Source: JBBQVO01 sp038211505
Lineage (GTDB): Bacteria > Chloroflexota > Dehalococcoidia > DSTF01 > JACRBR01
Reading direction: 5' to 3'
NCBI GenBank assembly: GCA_038211505.1
Contig: JBBQVO010000057.1
Span: 1 to 17,388 of the forward strand
DNA length: 17,388 bases
In this document: piece after piece, positions 1 to 7,193 of the stretch
Numbering within the stretch: the stretch's first letter is position 1
Layout of the letters: each line of letters opens with the position of its first letter
Translations under genes and position numbers: made by a program
Notes under the pieces: generated by a model
Databases searched by the model: none
Seen by the model: the letters and a program-made list of their open reading frames with translations, nothing else
What the model was told of the DNA's origin: nothing

Positions 1-1
1 C

Positions 2-643
2 GAGCACGGAGACGAGATTCTCAAGATCTTCAAGTACGACACGCTCGACGACTTTCTCGCCGCGCTCGGCTACGGCGGCGTCAGCACGGCACATATGGCC
101 GCGCGCCTCGCCCCGCTCATCCACAAGGACGACGAGATCGAGATCCCGTTGCCCGAAAGCCCGGAACGCAGACCGACGTCCCACAATGTGCAGGTGCTCG
201 GCACGGGCGACCTGCTCACGCAGATCGCGCGCTGCTGCAGCCCCGTCCCCGGCGACGCGATCATCGGCTACGTCACGCGTAGTCGCGGCGTCACGATCCA
301 CCGCGCCGACTGCTACAACGTCATGCATGAAGACGAAAAGGAGCGCCTCGTCGATGTCGAGTGGGGCCGCACCGGCGACATGTACCCCGTCGCCCTCCAC
401 ATCGAAGCGTGGGATCGCGTCGGCCTGCTGCGCGACGTATCCACGCTCGTCTCAGACGAAAAGGTCAACATGATCGGCGTCCGCACCGAGCACGAAGACG
501 ACCGCACGACGCACGTCTTCCTCACCGTCGAGACGACCGGCGTAACGCAGCTCAGCCGCGTCATGGCAAAGCTCGAAGCAGTCCGCGGCGTCATCACAGT
601 AAACCGCCAGCTAGACGGTCACCGCCGACCCAACGCCACGTAA
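2..643 (+). CDS. relA: RelA/SpoT-type (p)ppGpp synthetase/hydrolase, C-terminal part
   Basis: This is the last 213 residues of a long RSH stringent-response enzyme; the hydrolase, synthetase and TGS domains must lie upstream of the window. The reading frame is open from base 2. Visible parts in order are the end of the helical region (DTLDDFLAALGYGGVST), the conserved Zn-finger/CC domain with the ARCCSPVPGD motif followed by IIGYVTRSRGVTIHRADC, and a C-terminal ACT domain starting near PVALHIEAWDRVGLL and closing with a VRGVITVNR strand. In this family the C-terminal half binds the ribosome and senses uncharged tRNA, setting the balance of (p)ppGpp synthesis and breakdown. The CC motif cysteines and the ACT fold look intact, so nothing suggests decay. 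The gene ends in TAA and converges on the acyl-CoA ligase gene across 183 bp. Whether the enzyme is bifunctional cannot be seen from this end. Confidence 0.93.
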   Translation, partial: EHGDEILKIFKYDTLDDFLAALGYGGVSTAHMAARLAPLIHKDDEIEIPLPESPERRPTSHNVQVLGTGDLLTQIARCCSPVPGDAIIGYVTRSRGVTIHRADCYNVMHEDEKERLVDVEWGRTGDMYPVALHIEAWDRVGLLRDVSTLVSDEKVNMIGVRTEHEDDRTTHVFLTVETTGVTQLSRVMAKLEAVRGVITVNRQLDGHRRPNAT

Positions 644-826
644 ACGGCGCAAGACTCCGCGGATATGGCGTCCGACGGTGGTACGACCCCACCACGCCGC
701 TGAGTTGAAACGTCGCCGCGTTGTCGGGCGTCGGATGTGCGGGTCGAGGGCTGTCTCTCACACTCAATGCCACCGGACGAGAGCATGCGAAGGTATTCTC
801 AGAACCTCACACGAGTTGACACGCCG

Positions 827-2758
827 CTACGCCGTCGCCGCCATCTCGTTGTCACCATCCGGATCCGGCGGCGCAGCAGCAGCCGCTACCACGTCCGCCC
901 ACGTCTGCTCCCACCGCGCCAGATCGAAATCGTAACTCTCGCCGATCTGGCCGCGAGCGATCTTGCGTAGCGGCACCGTCTTCGGCAGCGGCGTGTCCGT
1001 CAGCATGAAGTCCGTCGGGTGTTTGTACGACGCAACATCACTCTGCTGCGTGGTCATCTCCTCATGGATAACACTTCGCACGTTCTCGACCGTGAGCGGC
1101 CGCGTGCCGAGCTTGGCGATGATCTCTTCGCGATTTGGGTAGATCACCGCCCACGCCTGGGTCTTGCCGCGCACCTTCCGAGCGATCACGGCGATGTCCT
1201 CGATCGCGGTGCTGCGCTGTAGCTTCTCTTCGATCTCGTCCGGATGCACTTTCTCGCCCGAATCGAGCACGATCACGAACTTGCTGCGCCCCGTGATCCA
1301 GAGATTCCCCTCGTCGTCGATGCGCCCGACGTCGCCGGTGCGCAGCCACTCACCCACCTTGGCGATCGCCGTCGTCTCATCTGACTGCCAGTAGCCGGGC
1401 GTGATGTTGTCGCCGCGCGCAACGATCTCGCCCTCGCCGTGCAGGTGCACGTAGAGTTCCTTCTCCGGCACATCGATTAACGCGATCTCGACGCCATCGA
1501 GCGCCGAGCCTACGGTGCCGAAGTGCTCCTCGTAGTAGTTCGACATGTAGAACTTGCGCGGACTCCAGCGCTGCACCGTCAGCACCGGCGCCGACTCCGT
1601 CAGCCCCCAACCCTGGATGATCGGGATGCCGAGCCGCGCGAACTTCAGCGCCATCTGCGGGTTGAGCGCGGCGCCGCCGCTCACGACGAAGCGCAGGCTC
1701 CCGCCGAGCCGCTTGTGCAACTCGCGGAATACGATGCGCCCGATGTTGATGCCCGTCCGCTGCTTCGTCGCCTCGACGATCCGCAGCCCCTTCTCGAACG
1801 TGTCAAGACGCCCCTGCACTTCGATGCCATGGACGATATTGCGATACATCACGTCGAACAGCGCCGGCACGCCGATCAGCAGCGTCGGCTTGATCTCCGC
1901 CATCCGATCGCGGATCCGCCGCAGATCGTTCTCGAACGTCACTTCGCCGCCGACCGCTGGCGCGACCGCGACGGTTACGGTGAAGGGGAATGCGTGGTGC
2001 ATCGGCAGCACCATCACAAGGCGATCGCGCTCGTTGAAGGGGATCGAGAGCCGGATCGAGCGCATGTTCGCCATGAAGTTGCGGTGCGTCAGCATCACGC
2101 CTTTCATGCCGCCCGTCGTCCCCGACGTGAAGACGATCGACGCCAGATGATCCGGCTCAATGACCCGCGAGCCGAGTCGCAACCGGCTCTCCGCCGTCGC
2201 GCCCGATTCGACGTCATCAAGCGTGGTCAGCGTTCGCGCGTCACGAGAGAGAGTTCCCGGCACGACGCTGCTTTCCGGCGCGTCGCCCATCACGATCATC
2301 GTCCGCACGCCGGGCATGCTCTCATCAAAGCGCGGTAGCGCCTTGGCGCTGACGAAGGCGAACTTCGCGCCCGATCTCTCGACCATCTCGCCGACTTCTC
2401 CCGGCTTCAGGTCGAAGTAAATCGGCACCGCCACCGCGCCGGAGCAGGTGATCGCGTAGTACGCCAGCACCCATTCGACGCTATTCTCGCCGATGATCGC
2501 CACTCGGTCGCCCGGCTCAACGCCGAGCGCCACAAGACCGGCCGCGAGTTCGTAGGATCGCCGATACATATCGATGTGCGAGAATCGCTGCCACTCGCCG
2601 CGCGCCTTCTGCTGGAAAGCGATCTTGTCGCCCCACGTCCGTCGCGCGTCCTCCAGCATCCGCGGGAACGTCAGCGGCCCGCCATCGAGCCCGCGTTCAG
2701 AGTTGCCCGATTCAGCTTCGGCGGGCGCGCCCAGCAGTCGGATCTTGCCAAGTACCAT
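827..2758 (-). CDS. AMP-forming long-chain acyl-CoA synthetase (FadD15-like)
   Basis: A 643-residue member of the ANL adenylate-forming family, the usual length for long-chain acyl-CoA synthetases. It should activate a fatty or related carboxylic acid to acyl-CoA through an acyl-AMP. Motifs seen: phosphate loop TSGTTGGMKGVMLTH (about residues 211-225), SGGAALNP (360-367), GWGLTESAP (383-391), the TGD motif (474-476), the hinge-region GRSKFVIVL (490-498) followed by HPDEIE, and near the C-terminus PLRKIARG, where Lys599 is the likely catalytic lysine of the A10 motif. The ATG is preceded by AGGAGAT at 2767-2773. It is the last gene of the minus-strand acyl-CoA group but stands 261 bp from the MBL gene, so it may have its own promoter. 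The C-terminal tail is Ala/Pro-rich. Chain-length preference cannot be read. The family call is firm; the exact substrate is unknown. Confidence 0.93.
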   Translation of the reverse strand: MVLGKIRLLGAPAEAESGNSERGLDGGPLTFPRMLEDARRTWGDKIAFQQKARGEWQRFSHIDMYRRSYELAAGLVALGVEPGDRVAIIGENSVEWVLAYYAITCSGAVAVPIYFDLKPGEVGEMVERSGAKFAFVSAKALPRFDESMPGVRTMIVMGDAPESSVVPGTLSRDARTLTTLDDVESGATAESRLRLGSRVIEPDHLASIVFTSGTTGGMKGVMLTHRNFMANMRSIRLSIPFNERDRLVMVLPMHHAFPFTVTVAVAPAVGGEVTFENDLRRIRDRMAEIKPTLLIGVPALFDVMYRNIVHGIEVQGRLDTFEKGLRIVEATKQRTGINIGRIVFRELHKRLGGSLRFVVSGGAALNPQMALKFARLGIPIIQGWGLTESAPVLTVQRWSPRKFYMSNYYEEHFGTVGSALDGVEIALIDVPEKELYVHLHGEGEIVARGDNITPGYWQSDETTAIAKVGEWLRTGDVGRIDDEGNLWITGRSKFVIVLDSGEKVHPDEIEEKLQRSTAIEDIAVIARKVRGKTQAWAVIYPNREEIIAKLGTRPLTVENVRSVIHEEMTTQQSDVASYKHPTDFMLTDTPLPKTVPLRKIARGQIGESYDFDLARWEQTWADVVAAAAAPPDPDGDNEMAATA

Positions 2759-2766
2759 CGTGTCGC

Positions 2767-2773
2767 ATCTCCT
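2767..2773 (-). promoter_or_regulatory. Ribosome binding site of the acyl-CoA ligase
   Basis: AGGAGAT on the minus strand, ending 8 nt before the ATG at 2758. It supports the annotated start of the ligase. Confidence 0.7.
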
Positions 2774-2868
2774 GGCCTCGGGGCCACCTCGTCGATCCGT
2801 TGGCGTCCGCCGCCTGCTTCAGTATGCGCGCCGGCGATTCGACTTCGCTTTGAGTCGCCGCTCATGCA

Positions 2869-2874
2869 AGTATA
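2869..2874 (-). promoter_or_regulatory. Possible -10 element for the acyl-CoA ligase
   Basis: TATACT on the minus strand matches TATAAT at five of six positions and sits about 110 nt upstream of the ligase ATG. No good -35 lies at 16-18 nt; a TTGACA is present but about 32 nt away. The 261-bp gap upstream of the ligase makes a separate promoter plausible, but this element is weak evidence on its own. Confidence 0.3.
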
Positions 2875-2892
2875 GGCAGCGTCTCAGTTGCG

Positions 2893-2919
2893 CGGGACAT
2901 ATGTTCTGTCAACATCCCG
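2893..2919. repeat. Imperfect inverted repeat upstream of the acyl-CoA ligase
   Basis: ATGTT (2901-2905) and AACAT (2911-2915) pair across the loop CTGTC, and outside them CGGG (2893-2896) pairs with CCCG (2916-2919), leaving an unpaired ACAT on one side. It contains the 8-bp palindrome ACATATGT. It could be an operator for the ligase promoter or part of a transcription stop for the MBL gene; the sequence does not decide between them. Confidence 0.45.
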
Positions 2920-2930
2920 TCGCATTCCGC

Positions 2931-2961
2931 ACCGATCGTTCGATTGATGCTAGCGATCGGT
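2931..2961. repeat. Perfect 8-bp inverted repeat ACCGATCG/CGATCGGT
   Basis: Arms ACCGATCG (2931-2938) and CGATCGGT (2954-2961) are separated by 15 nt. It lies between the end of the MBL gene and the start of the ligase, near the imperfect repeat at 2893-2919. There is no T-run, so an operator-like role or a weak terminator are both possible. CGATCG is a very common word in this DNA, which lowers its weight. Confidence 0.4.
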
Positions 2962-3019
2962 TCATCGATCGAGGCAGGTACGAATGAACTATTTCCGGCG
3001 CGCCTGCGCTCGCGATGCG

Positions 3020-3781
3020 TTACGCGCGCTTCGCCACGTACGCATCGATGATCTCATGGAGACGCGATCGCCCGAAACTCTCTCCGTGCCCCGGATGCAC
3101 GACCTCGACGGGCAGCGCACGCAACCGCAACATCGTCTCGACGTACGCGCCGACGTTGGCGCCGGGTATCTCGTCGAGCAGTAACCCGTCGTACACCGCG
3201 TCGCCCGAGAACAAGATGCCCGTCGCCGCGTCCCACAGCCCGATGCTTCCCGGCGAGTGCCCCGGCAGATGCAACACATCGAGGCGTCGATCGCCGAGAT
3301 CGATCACCGAGCCGTCGTCGAGCAACAGCGTGGCAGTGGTCGGGCGAACGCAGTACGCAGCCGCGTCGAATCGTTTCCACGGATGACGGGTGATCAGCTC
3401 GTCACCGTCGCCCTCGACAATGCCGAGCATTGCGCGGAACTCTGGCGGCAGGTCAGCGACGAGGAGGGTGGCGAAGCCGGGCGTTTCTAACCCCGGAGCC
3501 TCGAGGCGATGAATCGCGCGTTCCGGCCATTCGTCCATCCCGCCGATGTGATCGTAATGGGCGTGTGTCGCGACGGCGAGCGGGTCGCGAGCGAATAGAT
3601 CTCCGGCCGCGTCGTACAGCAGCTCGATGCCGAGGCCGGTATCGACGAGCAGATCACGATTGCTTCCGCGGATGTGCCAGAGATTCGCGCTGATCGCCGG
3701 GTGGACGTACGGTTCGGTGAACCGCGTGATCTGATCATCGATCCGTGTGCGCGCGAACCAACTCGCTGCGGTGCTGCTCAT
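3020..3781 (-). CDS. MBL-fold metallo-hydrolase
   Basis: A 253-residue metallo-beta-lactamase-fold hydrolase. The metal ligands are all visible: THAHYDH gives His73, His75, Asp77 and His78, LPGHSPGS gives His175, SGDAV gives Asp194 and HPGHGE gives His232. This is the full di-zinc set of the glyoxalase II-like/MBL-fold group. No signal peptide or membrane segment is seen, so it is probably cytoplasmic. The frame is open to a GTG at 3787, but the Shine-Dalgarno AGGAG (3787-3791) overlaps that GTG and sits 5 nt before the ATG at 3781, so the ATG is the better start. It is 33 bp downstream of an acyl-CoA dehydrogenase in the same direction. In that setting it may hydrolyse a thioester or another ester or lactone intermediate. 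That role is inference, because this superfamily is too broad to assign a substrate. Confidence 0.88.
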   Translation of the reverse strand: MSSTAASWFARTRIDDQITRFTEPYVHPAISANLWHIRGSNRDLLVDTGLGIELLYDAAGDLFARDPLAVATHAHYDHIGGMDEWPERAIHRLEAPGLETPGFATLLVADLPPEFRAMLGIVEGDGDELITRHPWKRFDAAAYCVRPTTATLLLDDGSVIDLGDRRLDVLHLPGHSPGSIGLWDAATGILFSGDAVYDGLLLDEIPGANVGAYVETMLRLRALPVEVVHPGHGESFGRSRLHEIIDAYVAKRA

Positions 3782-3786
3782 AGCCA

Positions 3787-3791
3787 CTCCT
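3787..3791 (-). promoter_or_regulatory. Shine-Dalgarno that fixes the MBL start
   Basis: AGGAG on the minus strand, 5 nt before the ATG at 3781. It overlaps the upstream in-frame GTG, which argues against that GTG being the start. Confidence 0.7.
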
Positions 3792-3814
3792 ACCCGGTGC
3801 CTACGCGGCCCGCC

Positions 3815-5011
3815 CTATCGCGTCCCGAAGTCGAACCCGCGCCCGCGCTGATACTCGCGCAGGATCAGCCGAGCCACCGTCGACCGATGCACTTCATCCG
3901 GGCCGTCGTAGATGCGCGCGAAACGCGCATGCCGGTACATTCGCTCCAGCGGGAAGTCGCTCGTCACGCCCGCCGCGCCGAAGACCTGGATCGCACGGTC
4001 GATCGTGTTGTGCAGCATCTTCGCGCCTACGACCTTGATCAGCCCGATCTCGATTCGCGCCGGATCGCCGGCGTCCATCTTCTGCGCCGCGTGCAGCGTC
4101 AACAGGCGGCTCGATTGAATCTCCGCGGCCGTCTCGAAGATCATCGCCTGTATCTGCTGCTTCTCGCCCAGCGGCGAGCCGAACGCGACGCGGCTGTTCG
4201 CGCGCTCGCACATCAGGTCGAACGCCCGCTGCGCCTGTCCGAGCCAGCGCATGCAGTGGAAGATCCGCCCCGGCCCCAACCGCTGCTGCGAGATCAGGAA
4301 CCCCTGACCGCGTGGTCCGAGCAGATTCGCGCGCGGGATGCGGACGTTGTCGTACGCCACCTCGCAGTGGCCGCCCATCATCCCCATCACCGGTACTTCG
4401 CGGATGATGTTGTATCCCGGTGTGTCGGTCGGCACGACGATCATGCTGAACGCAGCGTGCGCCGGCACGTCGTCCTCCTCAGTCCGGCACATCACCGTCG
4501 TATAGGCGGCGCGATTGGCGCCTGTCGTGAACCACTTGCGCCCGTTGATCACCCAGTCATCGCCATCCAGCACCGCGCGCGTTTGCAGCTGCGTCGGATC
4601 AGAGCTCGCGACCGTCGGCTCCGTCATCGCGAAGCTGGGGAAGATCTCGCCGGCGACGAGCGGCGCCAGGTACTTCTCCCGCCACTCCGGCGACGAGTGT
4701 AGATTGAGCATGATCGAGTCCTGCAGCGAGTGTGTACCGAGACACACCTGCGCGAACTCCGACCGGCCGACGACTTCGTTCACGTACACGTAGTCCATGA
4801 ACGGCATCCCCTGCCCGCCGATCTCCTTCGGATGCCCGAGCGCCCACAGTCCCGCGTCCTTCGCCTCGCCCATCAGCCGGCGCATCGTGTCGCGACTCTC
4901 GCCCTCGTCACGGCTCTCCAGCACATGTTCCACGGGATAGATGCGCTCTTCGATGAACGCCTGCACCCGCTCCCGAATCGGCCGCACGCTCTCCGGAATC
5001 TCAAACGACAT
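3815..5011 (-). CDS. Acyl-CoA dehydrogenase (ACAD10/11-like)
   Basis: A 398-residue FAD-dependent acyl-CoA dehydrogenase with the full three-part fold: N-terminal helical domain (about 5-120), central beta domain beginning at FAMTEP (127-132) with WVINGRKWFTTGA, and C-terminal helical domain (about 235-388) with the FAD/substrate segment IQVFGAAG. It should introduce a trans-2,3 double bond into an acyl-CoA and pass electrons to an electron-transfer flavoprotein. The usual catalytic YEGT is replaced by YDGP in IYDGPDEVHR (367-376), as in ACAD10/11-type enzymes, so Asp369 stands at the catalytic-base position. The open frame reaches a TTG at 5041, but the ATG at 5011 has AAAGGA (5019-5024) 7 nt upstream and begins with the family-typical MSFEIPES, so it is preferred. 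It lies 58 bp after the small membrane protein and 33 bp before the MBL gene, consistent with one operon. Confidence 0.92.
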   Translation of the reverse strand: MSFEIPESVRPIRERVQAFIEERIYPVEHVLESRDEGESRDTMRRLMGEAKDAGLWALGHPKEIGGQGMPFMDYVYVNEVVGRSEFAQVCLGTHSLQDSIMLNLHSSPEWREKYLAPLVAGEIFPSFAMTEPTVASSDPTQLQTRAVLDGDDWVINGRKWFTTGANRAAYTTVMCRTEEDDVPAHAAFSMIVVPTDTPGYNIIREVPVMGMMGGHCEVAYDNVRIPRANLLGPRGQGFLISQQRLGPGRIFHCMRWLGQAQRAFDLMCERANSRVAFGSPLGEKQQIQAMIFETAAEIQSSRLLTLHAAQKMDAGDPARIEIGLIKVVGAKMLHNTIDRAIQVFGAAGVTSDFPLERMYRHARFARIYDGPDEVHRSTVARLILREYQRGRGFDFGTR

Positions 5012-5069
5012 GTACGGATCCTTTCTAGTCGATGCACGCAAACGTTCAAGGCCACGGGCTCAGCTCGGC

Positions 5070-5339
5070 CTAGGGTTCAATCAGAAATGTTAGACCAATG
5101 ACGATGATGACCAGCGGAACGAGGACGACGACGAGCTCTGTCGCTCGCCTCTGGTTGGCGACGGCGTTCTTGGCCCCGAACCGGGCACCAAAACGTGCCC
5201 ATCGTCCGTTTGTCTGCTCGTCCAACCATCGCAGCGGTCCCCGCTTCCACAGCAACAGGCCGCCGAACAGAATGATCGACACGCCGAATACATATGAGCG
5301 CGTCCTGCCTCCGGCGATGAACGCGAGGTTCTCGAACAT
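5070..5339 (-). CDS. Small two-helix membrane protein of unknown function
   Basis: An 89-residue protein that I do not recognise. It has two hydrophobic segments: about residues 15-31 (YVFGVSIILFGGLLLW) and about 68-87 (LVVVLVPLVIIVIGL). They flank a basic, polar loop rich in Arg, Lys and Ala, which by the positive-inside rule would face the cytoplasm and place both ends outside. Its ATG immediately follows the TAG stop of the AidB-like dehydrogenase (TAGATG with no gap) and no strong independent Shine-Dalgarno is visible, so it is probably translated by coupling. The position between two acyl-CoA dehydrogenases argues that it is real and belongs to the operon. A role linking the dehydrogenases to the membrane or to an electron acceptor is only a guess. 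The ORF is not antisense to any other gene, which adds support. Confidence 0.75.
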   Translation of the reverse strand: MFENLAFIAGGRTRSYVFGVSIILFGGLLLWKRGPLRWLDEQTNGRWARFGARFGAKNAVANQRRATELVVVLVPLVIIVIGLTFLIEP

Positions 5340-7130
5340 CTACCCGAGCGCCGATCGCGGCACGGACTGATACCGCACGATCGGCTCAAAGAAGTCGAGC
5401 ACCGTGCGATCGTCCGACGTGATCCCGCGCTGCGGCCGATCGCCCAGCCGCGTCTCAATGAACCGCCGCGCCACGATCGCCTTCCGCGCCGAGTCCTTGT
5501 TCGCCAGCTCCCACACCGCTTCTTCGATGAGCAGCGCTGCCTGCGTCACATCGGCCATGTAATTCGCCAGCCGCCGCGCCTGCAACAGCCGCAGATCCTG
5601 CGGCGCCCGCTCCAGCCAGGCGATCGCCTCCTTCACATCATCGACCGCGCGCCCCACCTGCGATGCCGCCGACGAGAGCGACGGATGCTCGGCGCCCCCC
5701 AGCGCCTGCTCGATGCGAGCGAACAGCGCCTCGTCGGCGTGCTCCTTCGTCATCGCCCGCAGCACATCGAGGCAGATGATGTTCTCCGTGCCCTCCCAGA
5801 TCGTGTGGCACTGCGCATCCCGCAGCTGCCGCGCCACCGGCCAGGTCTCGATGTAGCCGTTGCCGCCGTGAATCTCGACCGCCTGCGACGCCAGCTCGAC
5901 GCCGCGGCGAGTGCAGCGCAGCTTCGCCAGCGGCACGAGGATCCGATACAGCCGCCGCGACTCGGCATCCTCGCGCACACCCGCTTCCGCTGCCTCGAAC
6001 GTGATCGCGCATCCCGCTTCGACCTCTGTCGCCATATCGACGAGCGTCTCTCGCACGAGCGGGAAGTCGGCGATCCGCTGCCCGAACGCCGTCCGGTGAT
6101 GCGCGTAGATCGCCGCCTCGAGAAAGCTCCGCCGCATGATGCCGAGTCCCATCACGGCGACGCCGAAGCGCGATCCCTGCACCATCTCCATCATGCGATT
6201 GAGTCCGCGGCCATCGCGCGCGCCGGTGTCGTCCGTCGAACGCTCGGCGCCCATCAGGTACGCCTCGGCGTCCTCAAAATCAACTTCGCCCGTCGGCACG
6301 GCCTTCGTGCCGAGCTTGTCTTTCAGGCGCCGAACATGGATGCCGTTGCGGCCGCCGTCACGTCGCTTCTTCGGTATGAGAAACAACGCCAGCCCCGGCA
6401 GTCCCTCGTCCGCGCCTTCAGGCCGCGCCAGCGCCAGTATCGCCGCCGCATCGAGATTCGAGCAAAACCACTTTGATCCGGCGACGCGCCACGTGCCGTC
6501 CACGGCCTTGCGCGCGCCGCACTCGCTGCTCGCGAGATCGCTGCCGCCCTTGATCTCCGTCATGAACATCGCGCCGTCCCAAGCCTCGCTGAAATCCATC
6601 GTTGTGAGGTGCGGCAGGAACTCGTCGCGGATCTCCGGTGGCGCGTGCCGATCGATGATGCCAGCGGCGCTGCTCGTCATGCCGATCGCGCACAGCATCC
6701 CCGTCTCCGCCTGGCACAGGAAGTACGAGAAGCCGGTGTTGACGACGGGCGGTAGGTGACCCGCGCGGGTTCGCCGCACCTCATCCGTCCAGCGCAGCCC
6801 GATAAAGCCGTTCTCCCACAGATCGCGCTTCGTCGCGATCGCCCCCGGATGATGCACGACCTCATTCACTTCGTTGCCCCAGTGGTCGTACTTCTCCAGC
6901 CGCGGCGGATTCTTGTCCGTCATCTCCGCCCGCTCCGCTACCGGCCCGCCAATGACACCGCCCATGCGCCGCAGATGCTCCTCCGCGAACGCGCGATCGC
7001 CCGGCGCCGCCAGCCGCTCCACAAGCCGCTGCAGATTCGGATCGACGTCGTACCAGTTCAGCCCGATCGCGCTCTCGATCGCCTCGTAGTCGATGCCGTC
7101 GCTCGTCTTCGGCCGCGTCTCCGTCGTCAT
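5340..7130 (-). CDS. AidB-like acyl-CoA dehydrogenase
   Basis: A 596-residue protein of the large acyl-CoA dehydrogenase subgroup that includes AidB. It has an extended N-terminal region (about 1-180) before the dehydrogenase core. Core features are MTEIKGGSD (190-198), WRVAGSKWFCSN (214-225), MVQGSRFGVAVMGLG (316-330), AFGQRIADFPLVR (348-360), VEIHGGNGYIETW (418-430) and IWEGTENI (444-451), with Glu446 at the catalytic-base position. After the core there is a C-terminal helical extension of about 140 residues. E. coli AidB belongs to the alkylation response; most relatives in metabolic operons are acyl-CoA dehydrogenases of unknown substrate, and this context favours the latter. The frame is open back to a GTG at 7187, but the ATG at 7130 has GAGGTG a few bases upstream and is the likely start. 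It heads the minus-strand operon and is divergent from the CoA-transferase pair. Confidence 0.9.
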   Translation of the reverse strand: MTTETRPKTSDGIDYEAIESAIGLNWYDVDPNLQRLVERLAAPGDRAFAEEHLRRMGGVIGGPVAERAEMTDKNPPRLEKYDHWGNEVNEVVHHPGAIATKRDLWENGFIGLRWTDEVRRTRAGHLPPVVNTGFSYFLCQAETGMLCAIGMTSSAAGIIDRHAPPEIRDEFLPHLTTMDFSEAWDGAMFMTEIKGGSDLASSECGARKAVDGTWRVAGSKWFCSNLDAAAILALARPEGADEGLPGLALFLIPKKRRDGGRNGIHVRRLKDKLGTKAVPTGEVDFEDAEAYLMGAERSTDDTGARDGRGLNRMMEMVQGSRFGVAVMGLGIMRRSFLEAAIYAHHRTAFGQRIADFPLVRETLVDMATEVEAGCAITFEAAEAGVREDAESRRLYRILVPLAKLRCTRRGVELASQAVEIHGGNGYIETWPVARQLRDAQCHTIWEGTENIICLDVLRAMTKEHADEALFARIEQALGGAEHPSLSSAASQVGRAVDDVKEAIAWLERAPQDLRLLQARRLANYMADVTQAALLIEEAVWELANKDSARKAIVARRFIETRLGDRPQRGITSDDRTVLDFFEPIVRYQSVPRSALG

Positions 7131-7193
7131 ACCCCACCTCGCGAGAATCCTGCTGTGGCGAGATCGTAGCAAGGTTTCGCCGCTCACGGGCGC

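Noticed and set aside
678..826. Short plus-strand frames downstream of the RelA/SpoT gene
   Set aside because: Low-complexity products that run into the antisense of the ligase gene; no ribosome site or family resemblance.
1523..2338. Long open frame on the plus strand (271 codons) inside the acyl-CoA ligase gene
   Set aside because: It is antisense to a gene with clear ANL motifs; its product is Arg/His-rich low-complexity sequence as expected from reversed high-GC codons.
5685..6476. 263-codon open frame on the plus strand inside the AidB-like gene
   Set aside because: Antisense shadow of a motif-rich dehydrogenase; no domain or ribosome site of its own.
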